Below the pieces are notes generated by a model, which saw only the letters and a list, made by a program, of their open reading frames with translations, searched no databases and was not told the DNA's origin. This document shows, piece after piece, positions 35,338 to 45,424 of a stretch of DNA of 64,000 nt (position 1 is its first letter; the number at the start of each line of letters is the position of its first letter). Made by a program: the position numbers and the translations under genes. Source of the stretch: an uncultured Pirellulaceae bacterium (GTDB lineage Bacteria > Planctomycetota > Planctomycetia > Pirellulales > Pirellulaceae); contig CALCJM010000033.1 of assembly GCA_937967505.1 (NCBI GenBank), positions 24,607-88,606 on the forward strand, given 5' to 3'.

Positions 35338-38300
35338 TCAATCGAAGATCAACAGACTGTCCCGTACCGGCGTCCGGTTGAGCAGATTCATCATCGAAAC
35401 ATCCCCCCCTTCGTTGTCGCTTGGGTAGTCGCTTGTGTAATCACTTTGGTCGCTCACGTCGATCCCCGGCACATGCCAGAACTCTTCATGGTCCCATCGT
35501 CTGCGACGTAGTCCGATCGACCAACACACTGGCGCTCCGATCGCGCGTCGCACTTCATCATCCACGGTAAATTTCGATTCAGCGCCCTGCTCTGCCTGGC
35601 CCCAAATTGCCGACAGCGGTATCGCTGCTTCCACCGTCCAGTGTTTCGCACTCTCCTGACACTCGACAAACCACGTCGGATTCCAGTCAGTCATTCCATT
35701 GATGCCTTCGGCGGCCCAACCACGGTAGTCGATTGCGAAACGGAATCGGGTTTGTCCATCCCGGTCGATATCCAGTTCAATTTCCACGCGATCGCGCCCA
35801 ATCAGGTCAGGATCGCGCGTCCGTACACCTTTCCCCGGACGGTATTTCTCATCCTGTAATTTCGACAGCGTCGCCAACACGTACAGGAACTGATCATCGC
35901 GCGCAAACATGAGTGCATCGGTCAACTCACCAGCGGCAGGTGTGTCAAAAGAAACCAGCTTGATCTGCGATTCAGCCTTCGTGTCCCGGGCGTGAGGCAA
36001 CCGATAAATTGCGTTGAATTGGTATGCCTGTTTCCAGACCGCATCGTCGGCGATACCGTCCAGTTTAGGACGCACCGAGGCCCGCACGCAGCGCACTGAA
36101 TGCCGGTCAAGCCGCTGGAGGTGAGTCAGGCCATTGCCAGTTACAGGCTGACCACTGACGGGCCGATCGTTGACAGACTGAAGTACGGCAGCCTCCTGAC
36201 GAATCCACCGCTGTAGCAATTCAGGTGTGCCATTTGGATCGCGCGTAAGACGCTGCTGAAGACTCTCAAGTCGCAGCCCCGGTTCCATCGACAGTTGTGA
36301 CAACCGCAAATCCAACAACTGACATGTCGGCGACGCAGCCAGATCCGCATCCTGACTTTTAATCCGATTAAGAAACTTGACGGCCAGTTGGCGGCGCTGC
36401 TCCAGCCATTGGTCCAGTCTAAATTCAGCCCGGATCCGCTGTAACGCATCCTTCAATAGTCGCGCATCTGTTGCCAGATCCGTCGGCACGGTTGCCGTTA
36501 CAACATTGGCACCCAACTGTTCATCTACCTCGGCAGCCAGTCGCACCAGTTCATCCAGATCGGAGTCGCCGGACAAGCGCGCGTCACCTTGCCGCTGTAG
36601 CCGCGATCGTCGGGCAGCTTCGGTCTGTTTTTTCAGTTGCTCGGGGTCAGGTGCCTGCCACGACAGTCGCCTGTCGCCATTGCCGATGTGGTCAGTCTGG
36701 ACCTGCGTCAGTTCAGCGCCCGCATCGGTTGCCCGGGTTATCAAATCGCCAGATTGTGATGACTGATTTTTGGTTCGCTCGATTGCTGCAGCTCTGGCGT
36801 CAAAGAAAGCTTTAAGATTAAATTCCTCTGATGCAAAATAGGTTGCCAACCACAGCCTGGCCACCGGCGCATAAGCATGTTCGGACCAACGAGTGGAAAG
36901 CAGTTGTAGCGTGCGGCTGGTCATCTCGGGATCGCCCGAACGAAAATATTCGTCGGCCAATTCCATAATCCAGTTGCCCGCCTGCTGCCGATCGACCGAC
37001 AGGGTCAGCGTAAGCAAATCGTTCTGCCAGTGGCTGATTGATTTTCCATCGTGAATATCGGCCTTGAGCAGACGTTGGAACATCTGTCGTTTCTGACTGC
37101 CACGTTCGATGATGGCCAATCCAGTCGATGTTCGGCTCTTGCGTGTCCGTCCGGTAACCTGGCCAATCCCCTTCAGTAACGAAGGTTCCCTGACAGGAAT
37201 GGCGGTGGTGGACTGTCCCCCGTCACCGCGTCCAATCAACCGCACCATCCGCCAACTGCGTGTCAAACGACGGTGTTGCTCACGCAGGCTCAGTCCCAGC
37301 AATGACCGGCTGATCATGACGCGATCGGCAATCGTCTGGCCCTCCAACGGCAGAAGTTTGTCACCACCAAGAACAATACCGCCACCGGGGTCTGCGATCG
37401 CCAGACGTTTCACCTGCCATGGTGGCAAATTCAAATCCGTTTGAGCGCCGTGCAGCACGCGCGTGTCCGCTGCCGCATAAACGGCCTGAGTGACCAGTTT
37501 TTCATCAACACCAACAAGCGCTACACACTGCGGGCGACACTGCCGGATATGTTTAACCATGCGTTGAAGTAGCTGCATCCGAGCAGCCGCCGGATCAATT
37601 TTTTTCGGCAGGCCGACTGCCAACCAGGTTGCGTTGCCACATCGCCCGGCCGATTGACGGGCGTGCAGCGCAAACGAACCGGACGATAAGTGATCATTGG
37701 CTGCCAGCAGCATCGTGCCGCATAGCAGATTATTCTCACAGGCCAAATCGGCCAACAGATTCAGCGGCACGTCCGCTACAGTCGCACAAATATTCAGTAC
37801 GTCCAGTTTTCGATGCCTGCCGCGCCGCACCTCCCAGGTCCGACCTCCATCAACGGTAGATAGAATCACGCCCAGGTCACCGACGGCATATCCCGTCTGA
37901 TCATCGACAAATGCGATACGCTGGATCCCGGTCGTCACGGGTGTTTTGTGAAACGCGACCGCGGAGGTTTGTCGATCGATAGAAACCAAACAGCTGCCCG
38001 GTCGACCAGCCGCCCAGATTTTATTTTTGGTTACCGCCATCGTTTCGAAATCAATCAACGGCAATGTTTGCCGCTGGCGGTTGGCATCGTTGCCTTCCTT
38101 GACCTCCAGTTTTGCCGGTCGAAAGGAAAGCCCATCATCGGTGCTGCGGAAGATGGCTCCGCGCTGGCCAACGGCCCACGCATTTTTTTTATCGACAATG
38201 GCGACATCGGTAAAATATTGCCGTCGGTCACTCAAGATTGCGGCACGATCCATTTCAGCAGGATTACCACCAATGGAAAATCCAATTCCACCACTACTGG

Positions 38301-39060
38301 AGACGGCGATAGTATTAGTACCCCTTCGTGTCGCCCGCCGCCATGACTTTTGTGGCGTTTCCGGTGCATCGCTGGACCAAGAGTTCCCTCCATCGTGAGT
38401 AAACCAGATCCCACTGCGAAATTTGTGACCGCAGCTGCCAACAGCCCAGCCACTACGGAGGCTGGTGAAACGAATTTGGTGGAATGCCGGAGCGGCCGTG
38501 TTATGCAACACTTTCCAGCTGACTCCCCCATCGCTGGTGCGGAGGACCACTGACTGGGTGCGCTCTAAATAGGGGACCGCATAACCTCCACATGCCCAGC
38601 CATGTTGTTGATCAAGGAAGAAAATACCGGTTAATTGACAGGTAAATCTTGAATTGCCCGCGCTGCCCGTTGGGGCTGATTTGATCACTTGCCGGTTGCT
38701 GACGCCGCGCAGTTTTTCGGCCAGCGACAGATTGCCGTTGCTGCCACTGTTGGCAATCACGGTTTGGTTTAATTGTGCGATCGTTTTCCAGTTCTCACCG
38801 CCGTCAGTGGTGCGGAGGATGGTGCCATGATCACCAGCAGCCCAACCGGTCTGCCGGTCAATAAAACAGACATCGTTGAGCGCCGCGTCGGACTGCCACG
38901 ACGCCGGTAGCGGTTCATCCAGCAGCCCTTCGGCACTGACGCGCTCGCAACAGCTACAGCCCATACCCCAGATCAGCCCAATCAGTAACGTGGCAACGAA
39001 GCGCGAAACCGCGGGCGATTGCCGAGTGAAAGCGGCCTGGTCAGGTGAAGGAATTTCCAT
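35338..39060 (-). CDS. Large exported protein: YCF48/BNR-like propeller plus CBM9-like C-terminus
   Basis: A 1240-residue protein with an N-terminal hydrophobic segment and a Cys-containing end (LIGLIWGMGCSCC), so a lipoprotein or signal anchor. Residues of about 55-430 carry repeated units of the form D-x-x-x-G-W-A-x-G-x-x-G-x-I-x-x-T-x-D-G-G-x-x-W, typical of YCF48/BNR beta-propellers (GWAAGDHGTILRTTDGGENW). The middle third is mixed alpha/beta and charged, without a recognised domain. The last 220 residues begin VRASVRPKLDGIADDAVWKQA and contain FRFAIDYRGW and WTVEAAIPLSAIWG, the pattern of CBM9-like sugar-binding domains in planctomycete secreted proteins. Probably cell-surface; ligand unknown. 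Confidence 0.72.
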   Translation of the reverse strand: MEIPSPDQAAFTRQSPAVSRFVATLLIGLIWGMGCSCCERVSAEGLLDEPLPASWQSDAALNDVCFIDRQTGWAAGDHGTILRTTDGGENWKTIAQLNQTVIANSGSNGNLSLAEKLRGVSNRQVIKSAPTGSAGNSRFTCQLTGIFFLDQQHGWACGGYAVPYLERTQSVVLRTSDGGVSWKVLHNTAAPAFHQIRFTSLRSGWAVGSCGHKFRSGIWFTHDGGNSWSSDAPETPQKSWRRATRRGTNTIAVSSSGGIGFSIGGNPAEMDRAAILSDRRQYFTDVAIVDKKNAWAVGQRGAIFRSTDDGLSFRPAKLEVKEGNDANRQRQTLPLIDFETMAVTKNKIWAAGRPGSCLVSIDRQTSAVAFHKTPVTTGIQRIAFVDDQTGYAVGDLGVILSTVDGGRTWEVRRGRHRKLDVLNICATVADVPLNLLADLACENNLLCGTMLLAANDHLSSGSFALHARQSAGRCGNATWLAVGLPKKIDPAAARMQLLQRMVKHIRQCRPQCVALVGVDEKLVTQAVYAAADTRVLHGAQTDLNLPPWQVKRLAIADPGGGIVLGGDKLLPLEGQTIADRVMISRSLLGLSLREQHRRLTRSWRMVRLIGRGDGGQSTTAIPVREPSLLKGIGQVTGRTRKSRTSTGLAIIERGSQKRQMFQRLLKADIHDGKSISHWQNDLLTLTLSVDRQQAGNWIMELADEYFRSGDPEMTSRTLQLLSTRWSEHAYAPVARLWLATYFASEEFNLKAFFDARAAAIERTKNQSSQSGDLITRATDAGAELTQVQTDHIGNGDRRLSWQAPDPEQLKKQTEAARRSRLQRQGDARLSGDSDLDELVRLAAEVDEQLGANVVTATVPTDLATDARLLKDALQRIRAEFRLDQWLEQRRQLAVKFLNRIKSQDADLAASPTCQLLDLRLSQLSMEPGLRLESLQQRLTRDPNGTPELLQRWIRQEAAVLQSVNDRPVSGQPVTGNGLTHLQRLDRHSVRCVRASVRPKLDGIADDAVWKQAYQFNAIYRLPHARDTKAESQIKLVSFDTPAAGELTDALMFARDDQFLYVLATLSKLQDEKYRPGKGVRTRDPDLIGRDRVEIELDIDRDGQTRFRFAIDYRGWAAEGINGMTDWNPTWFVECQESAKHWTVEAAIPLSAIWGQAEQGAESKFTVDDEVRRAIGAPVCWSIGLRRRRWDHEEFWHVPGIDVSDQSDYTSDYPSDNEGGDVSMMNLLNRTPVRDSLLIFD

Positions 39061-39434
39061 GTCGGTGGTTGCCTGAGAAATTACGCTGGATATCGCCCTG
39101 ACGGTAGCAAAATCACCCCCATGCAGCCATAGACGACTTTGCTAGCGAGCGCGTGAGACGAGGTTGCAAACGAATCTCCAGTTACCAAATTCATTCCTGT
39201 AACCTTCAACGGCGAGGACTGAAGGCATAGGGCGACTGGCAGTTAGGAATTTACCATCCGTTGGCGACGCTGCCAGCGTCGGAGCGAAGCTGGCAGCATC
39301 GCCAACGGTGAGCTTTCAACTACCAATCGCCTTACGACAGTTTCAGCCCCAAACGGGTCGGGCAAGGGTAGCAACGAGCTGATACAATAGGAGCACTTCC
39401 ATTTCCGCCACGCTTCTCATATTCTTTCAAGCGA
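39061..39434. other. Divergent intergenic gap with repeat copy C
   Basis: About 370 bases between the divergent propeller and DUF1559 genes. It holds palindromic family 1 copy C and should hold both promoters, but no clear -10/-35 pair is visible. Confidence 0.5.
39230..39332. repeat. Palindromic repeat family 1, copy C (complete)
   Basis: The unit is 103 bases and nearly identical to copy B, with the same outer arms (GGCGACTGGCAGTTA / CAACTACCAATCGCC) and inner palindrome. The paired changes in the outer arms, TTG to TTA and CAACTG to CAACTA, suggest the arms are not strictly kept complementary. Confidence 0.85.
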
Positions 39435-42400
39435 ATGCTTCCCATGGTCTATCCCCGTTTCAATCTTTGGCAACCGAGCGATTGGCAAAATTCAATTCGT
39501 AGATCAGCCACGCAACATCACACCCTTTCTTACAGTATTCTCGAGCCCCGAAAATTGTTGGCCGGCGACGTGCCGGTTGTAGAGATCGCACTGGACAATT
39601 TGAATTCGGGAGTGGCGGTTGCCGATGACGCGACCGGAGTGGGACATATCGTCTATTCAGCACAGGATGTACACGCGCGGTTTGGCGATATCCCGACCGA
39701 TAGTGCCGACCACTTTTTTGCAGCACGCGTGACCGGGAATCAATGGCAATACAACAACGATTCCCGGTGGCTGGATTTCACCAAAAACGACAGTGACCGA
39801 ATTGTGGCAAATGTCAATTTTGATTCCGATCGAGCGAGCCTGGTTGAAACAGGCGGTGACATCTGGATTTCAGCCAACGACTACGGTGGACAGGCCGACA
39901 ATGGTGAGTTTCAAATCCTTGGTACGAACATGGTTGTGCGGGATCCAGATTTCCCGGTTGCTCGCCCGGAGAATTACTCGAGCCTTTCCAAATTAAATGA
40001 TTTGAACTCGGGGGTGCTGACGTATGAAGCCATTCATTATCGTCTGCCAAATTTGGCTATCTATGATGATGCAGGAACTCCGTTGCTCAGTTGGCGCGTT
40101 CAGATTCTGCCTTACATTGGACAAGAATCGCTGTACGATCAATTTCACCTGAACGAGCCGTGGAACAGCCCGCACAACCTGTCGCTGGCGGGCCAGATGC
40201 CGGATATTTTCCGCAGCGACAATCTGCCAAGTGATTCTCGTACTCCATTTTTGGCGGTCGCCGGCGAGGGCACCGTGTTCCCATTGGTCAGCGCAGCAGT
40301 GGGGTTCGACGCGAGCAACAGAATTTCCGATGGTGCCTCCAATACGCTGATGTTGGTGGAAGCCAACGTCAGCCGGTCGGTAGTCTGGACACAACCTCAG
40401 GATTACTTCTTCGATCCTGACAATCCACTGACAGGATTGACGGGCGTCAGCCCACAAGGCTTCAGCGGCGTGCTGGTGTCGGGGCAACGGGTCACGGTTT
40501 CGGAGTCCGTTGATCCAGACGAGCTTTCAAATTTGATGATGCGGGCTGACGGCAATGTGACAACGTTTGAGGGAGTTGATTTCTATTCGGAAGGCAACAC
40601 TGACGATGCCATTGAAGGCAACATCCAGCAGCTGGCCATTGGCATGTTGAATTACGAATCGAATTTCATGCGGTTTCCAGCGCATGCCATTTACTCGGAT
40701 GACAGGCAACCGCTGCTGAGTTGGCGGGTGTCGATTCTCCCGTTTATCGAGCAAAATAATCTCTACCAACAGTTTAATCTCGACGAGCCCTGGGATAGCC
40801 CGCACAACCTAGCTTTATTGCCACTGATGCCGCGGATCTATGCGGTGCCGGGACTGAATGAAGGAGAGACCACCATCCTTGCGCTTACTGGCGAGGATGC
40901 GTTTTTCGAGCTGGACAGACGCGGCCCGGGCTTTCCCTCTGATGGCGAAACGATTGCTTTTGTTCGGGCCAATGATGATTTGGCCGTTGCCTGGACCAAA
41001 CCAGCAGACATTGTGTTTGATCCGGCGGATCCTTTTAACGGACTCACGGGTGTGACATCTGATGGTTTTCCGGGGGCCAATATTCGCGATGGCGCCATCC
41101 GCACCTATCCGGAGACGATTTCGGCTGCCAACCTGGTCAATCTGGTAAGCCCTCATGGGAATCTTCCGGTTGATCCAACAGAACTGCCCCGCCGCGATGA
41201 TCCTCTGCGCGAGAATCAAAATCGTCTGGATGATCTGAGGCAGTTGGGCTTGGGAGCCTTGAACTATGAATCGGCCAATATGCATTTTCCCGGTCAGGGA
41301 ATTTACTCGCAGGATGGCGAGTTGCTATTAAGCTGGCGTGTCGCACTGCTTCCCCACATTGGTGAAGAGGCCCTTTACAACAGTTTCAACAAGCGAGAGC
41401 CGTGGGACAGTCCACATAACTTGGCGTTGCTTCCGTTGATGCCAAAGATCTTTGGTCATCCACTGCTTGAGCATGGCAAGACAAACCTACAGGCAGTCGT
41501 AGGTGAGGATACTGTGACAACACCTGCCGAACGCCCATTTGTGCATTTCGGCAGCTTGGCAGATGGGGCCTCCAATACGATCATGTATGTGGAAACCAGC
41601 CTAGATCAGGCAGTTGACTGGACCAAACCGGAAGACCTCGCGTTTGATCCGGCCACCCCCCGACAAGGTCTCGACTCGATCAGTGCCAGCGGTTTTCGCG
41701 CCGTGTTTGCTGATGGGCAATCGCGCTTTGTTCCTGACACAGTCAGCGATGAAACAGTGGGTCGAATGTTGCAACGCAACGATGGTGAGTTTGTGGATTT
41801 TGACTTTGATCCACTACCTAGCAATGCGGCCGCCGAGGTGCGAGAAACCCAAATACAACTTAGGCAGATTGCACTCGCAATTTACAACTACGAATCGGCC
41901 AATATGTCGTTCCCACGTACCGCCATTCTATCAACCGATGGCAACGATACTCCACTGCTCAGCTGGCGCGTGGCCATTTTACCGTTCATCGAACAGGGTG
42001 CGCTTTACAACAAATTTCACCTAGACGAACCTTGGAATAGCCCCCACAATCTTTCGCTGCTGCCATTGATGCCGGATGTGTATGACAGTTTGACGGTTGA
42101 TGACAATTTCAAAACGGTCTTCCAAGGCATCACCGGAGAAAACACCATCTTCCCTGGTGGCGGGCGCAGGATTGGATTTGGCAACCTTTTGGACGGCGCT
42201 TCAAGTACGATACTGGTCACCGAAGTTGATCCTGAAGGGGCCGTCGAATGGACTCGGCCCGCCGATCTGGCATTCAACCCGGCCAATCCGGCAGGCGGTT
42301 TTGGCAGCATCCGACCATCAGGCAACGTGGTTGCATTGGCCGACGGAAATGTATCTCACCTCCCGAATTGCCTGAGCGATGAATTGGCCGCGAATTTGTT

Positions 42401-43634
42401 GTCGATTGCCGACGGCAATGTGATTGATCATTCGTTGTTCAATAATTCTTGCAACAACGGCACTGTAGTGCCGGTCGATTCAAGCACGATAACGCAACCT
42501 GCGGTTACCGGTTTTGGCAGAGCAGGCAGTGACTCGTTTGATGCCCACGGCATGGCACGGCCAGATCTATTGGGGGACGTTCGGTTCAGTTTCGGTGAAG
42601 ACGTACTGGTGACAGCTGGTGCATTGTCGCTGGTTAACCTGACGGTGCCTGGAGAAACAGTTGATTTGACAGGGCTGGCATTCAGTTACGATCCGGCGAC
42701 GTTTACTGCGGTTTGGGGGCTGTCGGCATTGGCGATACCCGTTCCACCAGGTTTCTATGATGTTCAGATCAACACGGCCTCGGTGGCATCAGTCAATGCA
42801 GGTGCTATGTTGGCCGCCAGTGACGGAGGTGGTTTGGGGGCTCCATTCAGTCAAACCTTGATGGTCGCACTTCCCGGAGATGCCAATCTCGACGGCGTGG
42901 TAACAATTTCTGTACCGAATGTCTTTACACGTACCAACACGGGAGATGTCGCAATCGCCCGCGCCAACATTGGCAAAATCAGTCCCACTTGGGCCGATGG
43001 TGATTTCAATGGCGACGGAGAAATCACACTGTCGGTTCCCAATGTCTTCACGCGCATCAATACCGGTGATGTCGCAATCGCTCGCGCCAATGCCGGTATG
43101 GATATCCGACCACCAGTTCCCGCACCAACTTCGACAACCGCAACCGCAACAGTGATCACCGCTCCAGCGGTTGCGGTAGAAACCATCAAGCCTTTGCCAG
43201 CGTCGGTTCCGCCTGAAGCCTTGACCTCACCAGTCACTCCAAGCCTGACTGCCCCGATCGCCATTTCGGTACCGGCGCCCTTGATTCTCACCACCGCTTT
43301 GGCCACAATTTCCCCGGCTTTTGATTCGCCCCAGCCGGTATTGGAAAGTTCTATTGATGCTTCATTGGAGACACCCATGCTGGCACTGGCAGATTTCCTG
43401 AGGTTTACTCCAACACGCCCCGATCACTCTCTATCGGTGGTGGACACTCCCCTGCCAATACCGGAAAATGACTATCCAAGCGTAGCCCGTTTGGCCAGCA
43501 CGCCCAGCCTTGCAGAGCGTGCCAAAGTTCGTTTGGACCGTCAAACGGAACCAGCAACGCGCGATTCCGCAACACGCCTCGACAGGCTGTTTGCCATTGA
43601 CCTGGATGACGATCCGTTTAACTTCGACTTTTAG
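39435..43634 (+). CDS. Giant surface protein with four DUF1559-like units and a dockerin pair
   Basis: A 1399-residue protein. The N-terminus carries LEPRKLLAGD at residues 36-45, a motif common at the start of very large exported planctomycete proteins. Four units begin near residues 192, 400, 605 and 809. Each has LNYESAN-x-x-FP-x-x-x-I, then LLSWRVxILPxIxQxxLYxxF, EPWDSPHNLALLPLMP and a closing DG-type segment. This is the DUF1559 core, normally single-copy behind a type IV pilin-like leader, which is absent here. A cohesin-like beta region (about 1040-1140) is followed by GDANLDGVV (1149) and GDFNGDGEI (1189), paired calcium-binding loops as in dockerins. A Pro/Thr/Ala-rich stalk ends the protein. 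Likely a cell-surface or matrix protein. Confidence 0.8.
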   Translation: MLPMVYPRFNLWQPSDWQNSIRRSATQHHTLSYSILEPRKLLAGDVPVVEIALDNLNSGVAVADDATGVGHIVYSAQDVHARFGDIPTDSADHFFAARVTGNQWQYNNDSRWLDFTKNDSDRIVANVNFDSDRASLVETGGDIWISANDYGGQADNGEFQILGTNMVVRDPDFPVARPENYSSLSKLNDLNSGVLTYEAIHYRLPNLAIYDDAGTPLLSWRVQILPYIGQESLYDQFHLNEPWNSPHNLSLAGQMPDIFRSDNLPSDSRTPFLAVAGEGTVFPLVSAAVGFDASNRISDGASNTLMLVEANVSRSVVWTQPQDYFFDPDNPLTGLTGVSPQGFSGVLVSGQRVTVSESVDPDELSNLMMRADGNVTTFEGVDFYSEGNTDDAIEGNIQQLAIGMLNYESNFMRFPAHAIYSDDRQPLLSWRVSILPFIEQNNLYQQFNLDEPWDSPHNLALLPLMPRIYAVPGLNEGETTILALTGEDAFFELDRRGPGFPSDGETIAFVRANDDLAVAWTKPADIVFDPADPFNGLTGVTSDGFPGANIRDGAIRTYPETISAANLVNLVSPHGNLPVDPTELPRRDDPLRENQNRLDDLRQLGLGALNYESANMHFPGQGIYSQDGELLLSWRVALLPHIGEEALYNSFNKREPWDSPHNLALLPLMPKIFGHPLLEHGKTNLQAVVGEDTVTTPAERPFVHFGSLADGASNTIMYVETSLDQAVDWTKPEDLAFDPATPRQGLDSISASGFRAVFADGQSRFVPDTVSDETVGRMLQRNDGEFVDFDFDPLPSNAAAEVRETQIQLRQIALAIYNYESANMSFPRTAILSTDGNDTPLLSWRVAILPFIEQGALYNKFHLDEPWNSPHNLSLLPLMPDVYDSLTVDDNFKTVFQGITGENTIFPGGGRRIGFGNLLDGASSTILVTEVDPEGAVEWTRPADLAFNPANPAGGFGSIRPSGNVVALADGNVSHLPNCLSDELAANLLSIADGNVIDHSLFNNSCNNGTVVPVDSSTITQPAVTGFGRAGSDSFDAHGMARPDLLGDVRFSFGEDVLVTAGALSLVNLTVPGETVDLTGLAFSYDPATFTAVWGLSALAIPVPPGFYDVQINTASVASVNAGAMLAASDGGGLGAPFSQTLMVALPGDANLDGVVTISVPNVFTRTNTGDVAIARANIGKISPTWADGDFNGDGEITLSVPNVFTRINTGDVAIARANAGMDIRPPVPAPTSTTATATVITAPAVAVETIKPLPASVPPEALTSPVTPSLTAPIAISVPAPLILTTALATISPAFDSPQPVLESSIDASLETPMLALADFLRFTPTRPDHSLSVVDTPLPIPENDYPSVARLASTPSLAERAKVRLDRQTEPATRDSATRLDRLFAIDLDDDPFNFDF

Positions 43635-43852
43635 TTCCGACCGGATCGTGGCTGCCGATTTGGGCTTGTCAACCATTTGCCGGCCTTGGGTGACTGTTGC
43701 AAGCGCAACGCTTGCACTACGTTATAATCGTCACAGATCGCCAAGCATGCCACGTGGCTGATTTGATGTTCAATGGTCCCGTTGGCGGACGAAAACTGGT
43801 GAAACGGGCGATCGCCGCGCGTTTATTGCCCTCTCCCTCCAGAGACACATTC

Positions 43853-44113
43853 ATGGCTGAGCATTCCAAGTATCAACAAAACGTCATCAAGAACTACTAC
43901 GAGAATCGTGAGAACATCGCCCTCCAGCGCGCTCAGGAATTGGTCACCGAACTCTACCTGACCGAGGGGAAGAAGCGCGAAAAGAACTGGGAACGGTTGA
44001 TTGGCCATCTGCAAAAACTGGAAGTCAAACAGCAAACGATTGACCATCTGAAATCACAGGACGATCCCCAACTGGTCGCCAAACTGCTGGAACGCATCTC
44101 CAAAGAAGAATAA
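43853..44113 (+). CDS. Small conserved-looking helical protein
   Basis: An 86-residue protein from ATG 43853 (MAEHSKYQQNVIKNYYENRENIALQRAQELVTELYL); the frame is open further upstream but only as low-complexity sequence. It is predicted to be entirely helical and highly charged. The name-giving pattern YYENRENIALQ...TEGKKREKNWERLIGHL looks like a conserved planctomycete hypothetical. It is followed by two more hypothetical genes in the same direction (gaps of 56 and 4 bases), suggesting a three-gene operon. Function unknown. Confidence 0.7.
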   Translation: MAEHSKYQQNVIKNYYENRENIALQRAQELVTELYLTEGKKREKNWERLIGHLQKLEVKQQTIDHLKSQDDPQLVAKLLERISKEE

Positions 44114-44169
44114 CGCCCCAACAACCGACGACGGCACCCCGTCGCACGATCAAACCATCAGAAAACCAT

Positions 44170-44646
44170 ATGCTGCAAATGAACCCCGAAATGATCACCC
44201 GGATCCGGCCATCGATTAAAACGATGCAGGGGATCTCGTTGGCGCTGATCATGGGACCATTTCTATTTGTCGCCGTCATTCTGGCCGCAATTGGAACCGA
44301 AGACCTGCACACCGAACCGAAGATGTTGATCCTGTTGGCGGCGGCAACTGGCCTGTTGAACTATGTCCTGTCCTTCTTCTTTGGCCCCGTGTTTCGAAAA
44401 ACGGTCAACGCCACTGATCCAGTGCAGTTATCCGATGTCAAAACCGTAGTGGGCGGAATGCAAACATCACACATCATCCAGTGTGCGATGATTGAAGGCG
44501 GGATCTATCTGAACCTGGTGGTGCTGTTACTGGATCATGGCATGATCAACCTGGTGATTGGCGCGTTGGGAACGCTGCTGCTTCTGCTGCTGTTTCCCAC
44601 TGAAGGCCGCACGGTGCGTGGCATTGAAAAACGACTGAACGAGTAG
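44170..44646 (+). CDS. Small integral membrane protein
   Basis: A 158-residue protein with four probable TM helices: GISLALIMGPFLFVAVILAAI, MLILLAAATGLLNYVLSFFFG, GIYLNLVVLLL and LVIGALGTLLLLLLFP. No recognised family. The stop is four bases before the start of the following gene, so the two are probably translationally coupled. Confidence 0.75.
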   Translation: MLQMNPEMITRIRPSIKTMQGISLALIMGPFLFVAVILAAIGTEDLHTEPKMLILLAAATGLLNYVLSFFFGPVFRKTVNATDPVQLSDVKTVVGGMQTSHIIQCAMIEGGIYLNLVVLLLDHGMINLVIGALGTLLLLLLFPTEGRTVRGIEKRLNE

Positions 44647-44650
44647 GACG

Positions 44651-45382
44651 ATGAAGATCTTCCGTTTTCACAAATCCTTCAATTCCGTAGTGATCGGCCT
44701 GGCCGAATCGGGGAACTTTATCCCTCCCGAAATCGCCCAAACCATGACTCCACAGGCCATCAGTTTTTCCTCAACGGCCCGCCATCTGATCCCTCTTTGC
44801 GAATGCCGGCAACTGCGCGACACCGGGATGCTGGCGACCAATGTCTCGCCGCTGGTGGTCGATCTGAAGGTACATTCGCCGGCAGTGACGAACGATATAG
44901 ATATCCTGTCGCTGTACCGCGTGACCACGCCGGACGGAGAACCGATCTACCAGGATCCGGATTCGGCAATCACCGCTCGCGCTCATCAGTTGCGACGAGA
45001 CATCTTCTACCTGCCGTTCTTTCAAAAACTGAATGGCGAACTAAACCGCGTGGTAGCGAAATTTGGCTCGGCAACGCTGATGATGCTGAACTGCGACACT
45101 CAGTTGACCGGCAGCAAAATTCGTATCGCGGCCAACGGCGCAGTGGGCAATTTTCCGGATGTCGTCAAGCTTGCAGATGCGTCCGGAATAGAACTGGAAT
45201 TCCGACCGGCGAAGGAATCCTTCGTGTTATCTGACCTTGTCGATACCGGAGGCGTAGAACTTTGCTTGGTGACGTTGGCGGACGAGAGTTTTTTGGATAG
45301 AGGAGATTGGTCGGACAACAAGGCCGATCGAGTACGCGATGTGTTGGCAAACCTAGTCGGTGCGTTGGTCGCGGCTCAGTAG
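44651..45382 (+). CDS. Hypothetical soluble protein
   Basis: A 243-residue protein. The ATG at 44651 follows GAGTAGGACG, a usable ribosome-binding site that overlaps the previous stop codon. No signal peptide or TM segment. The sequence is mixed alpha/beta with conserved-looking stretches (DIDILSLYRVTTPDGEPIYQDPDSAI, GSATLMMLNCDTQLTGSKIRIAANG), but I recognise no family. Operon position suggests a shared role with the membrane protein before it. Confidence 0.7.
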   Translation: MKIFRFHKSFNSVVIGLAESGNFIPPEIAQTMTPQAISFSSTARHLIPLCECRQLRDTGMLATNVSPLVVDLKVHSPAVTNDIDILSLYRVTTPDGEPIYQDPDSAITARAHQLRRDIFYLPFFQKLNGELNRVVAKFGSATLMMLNCDTQLTGSKIRIAANGAVGNFPDVVKLADASGIELEFRPAKESFVLSDLVDTGGVELCLVTLADESFLDRGDWSDNKADRVRDVLANLVGALVAAQ

Positions 45383-45424
45383 GGTGAGCTGCCGGCCTGC
45401 GACTGAAAAGAATGACCGAATCTG

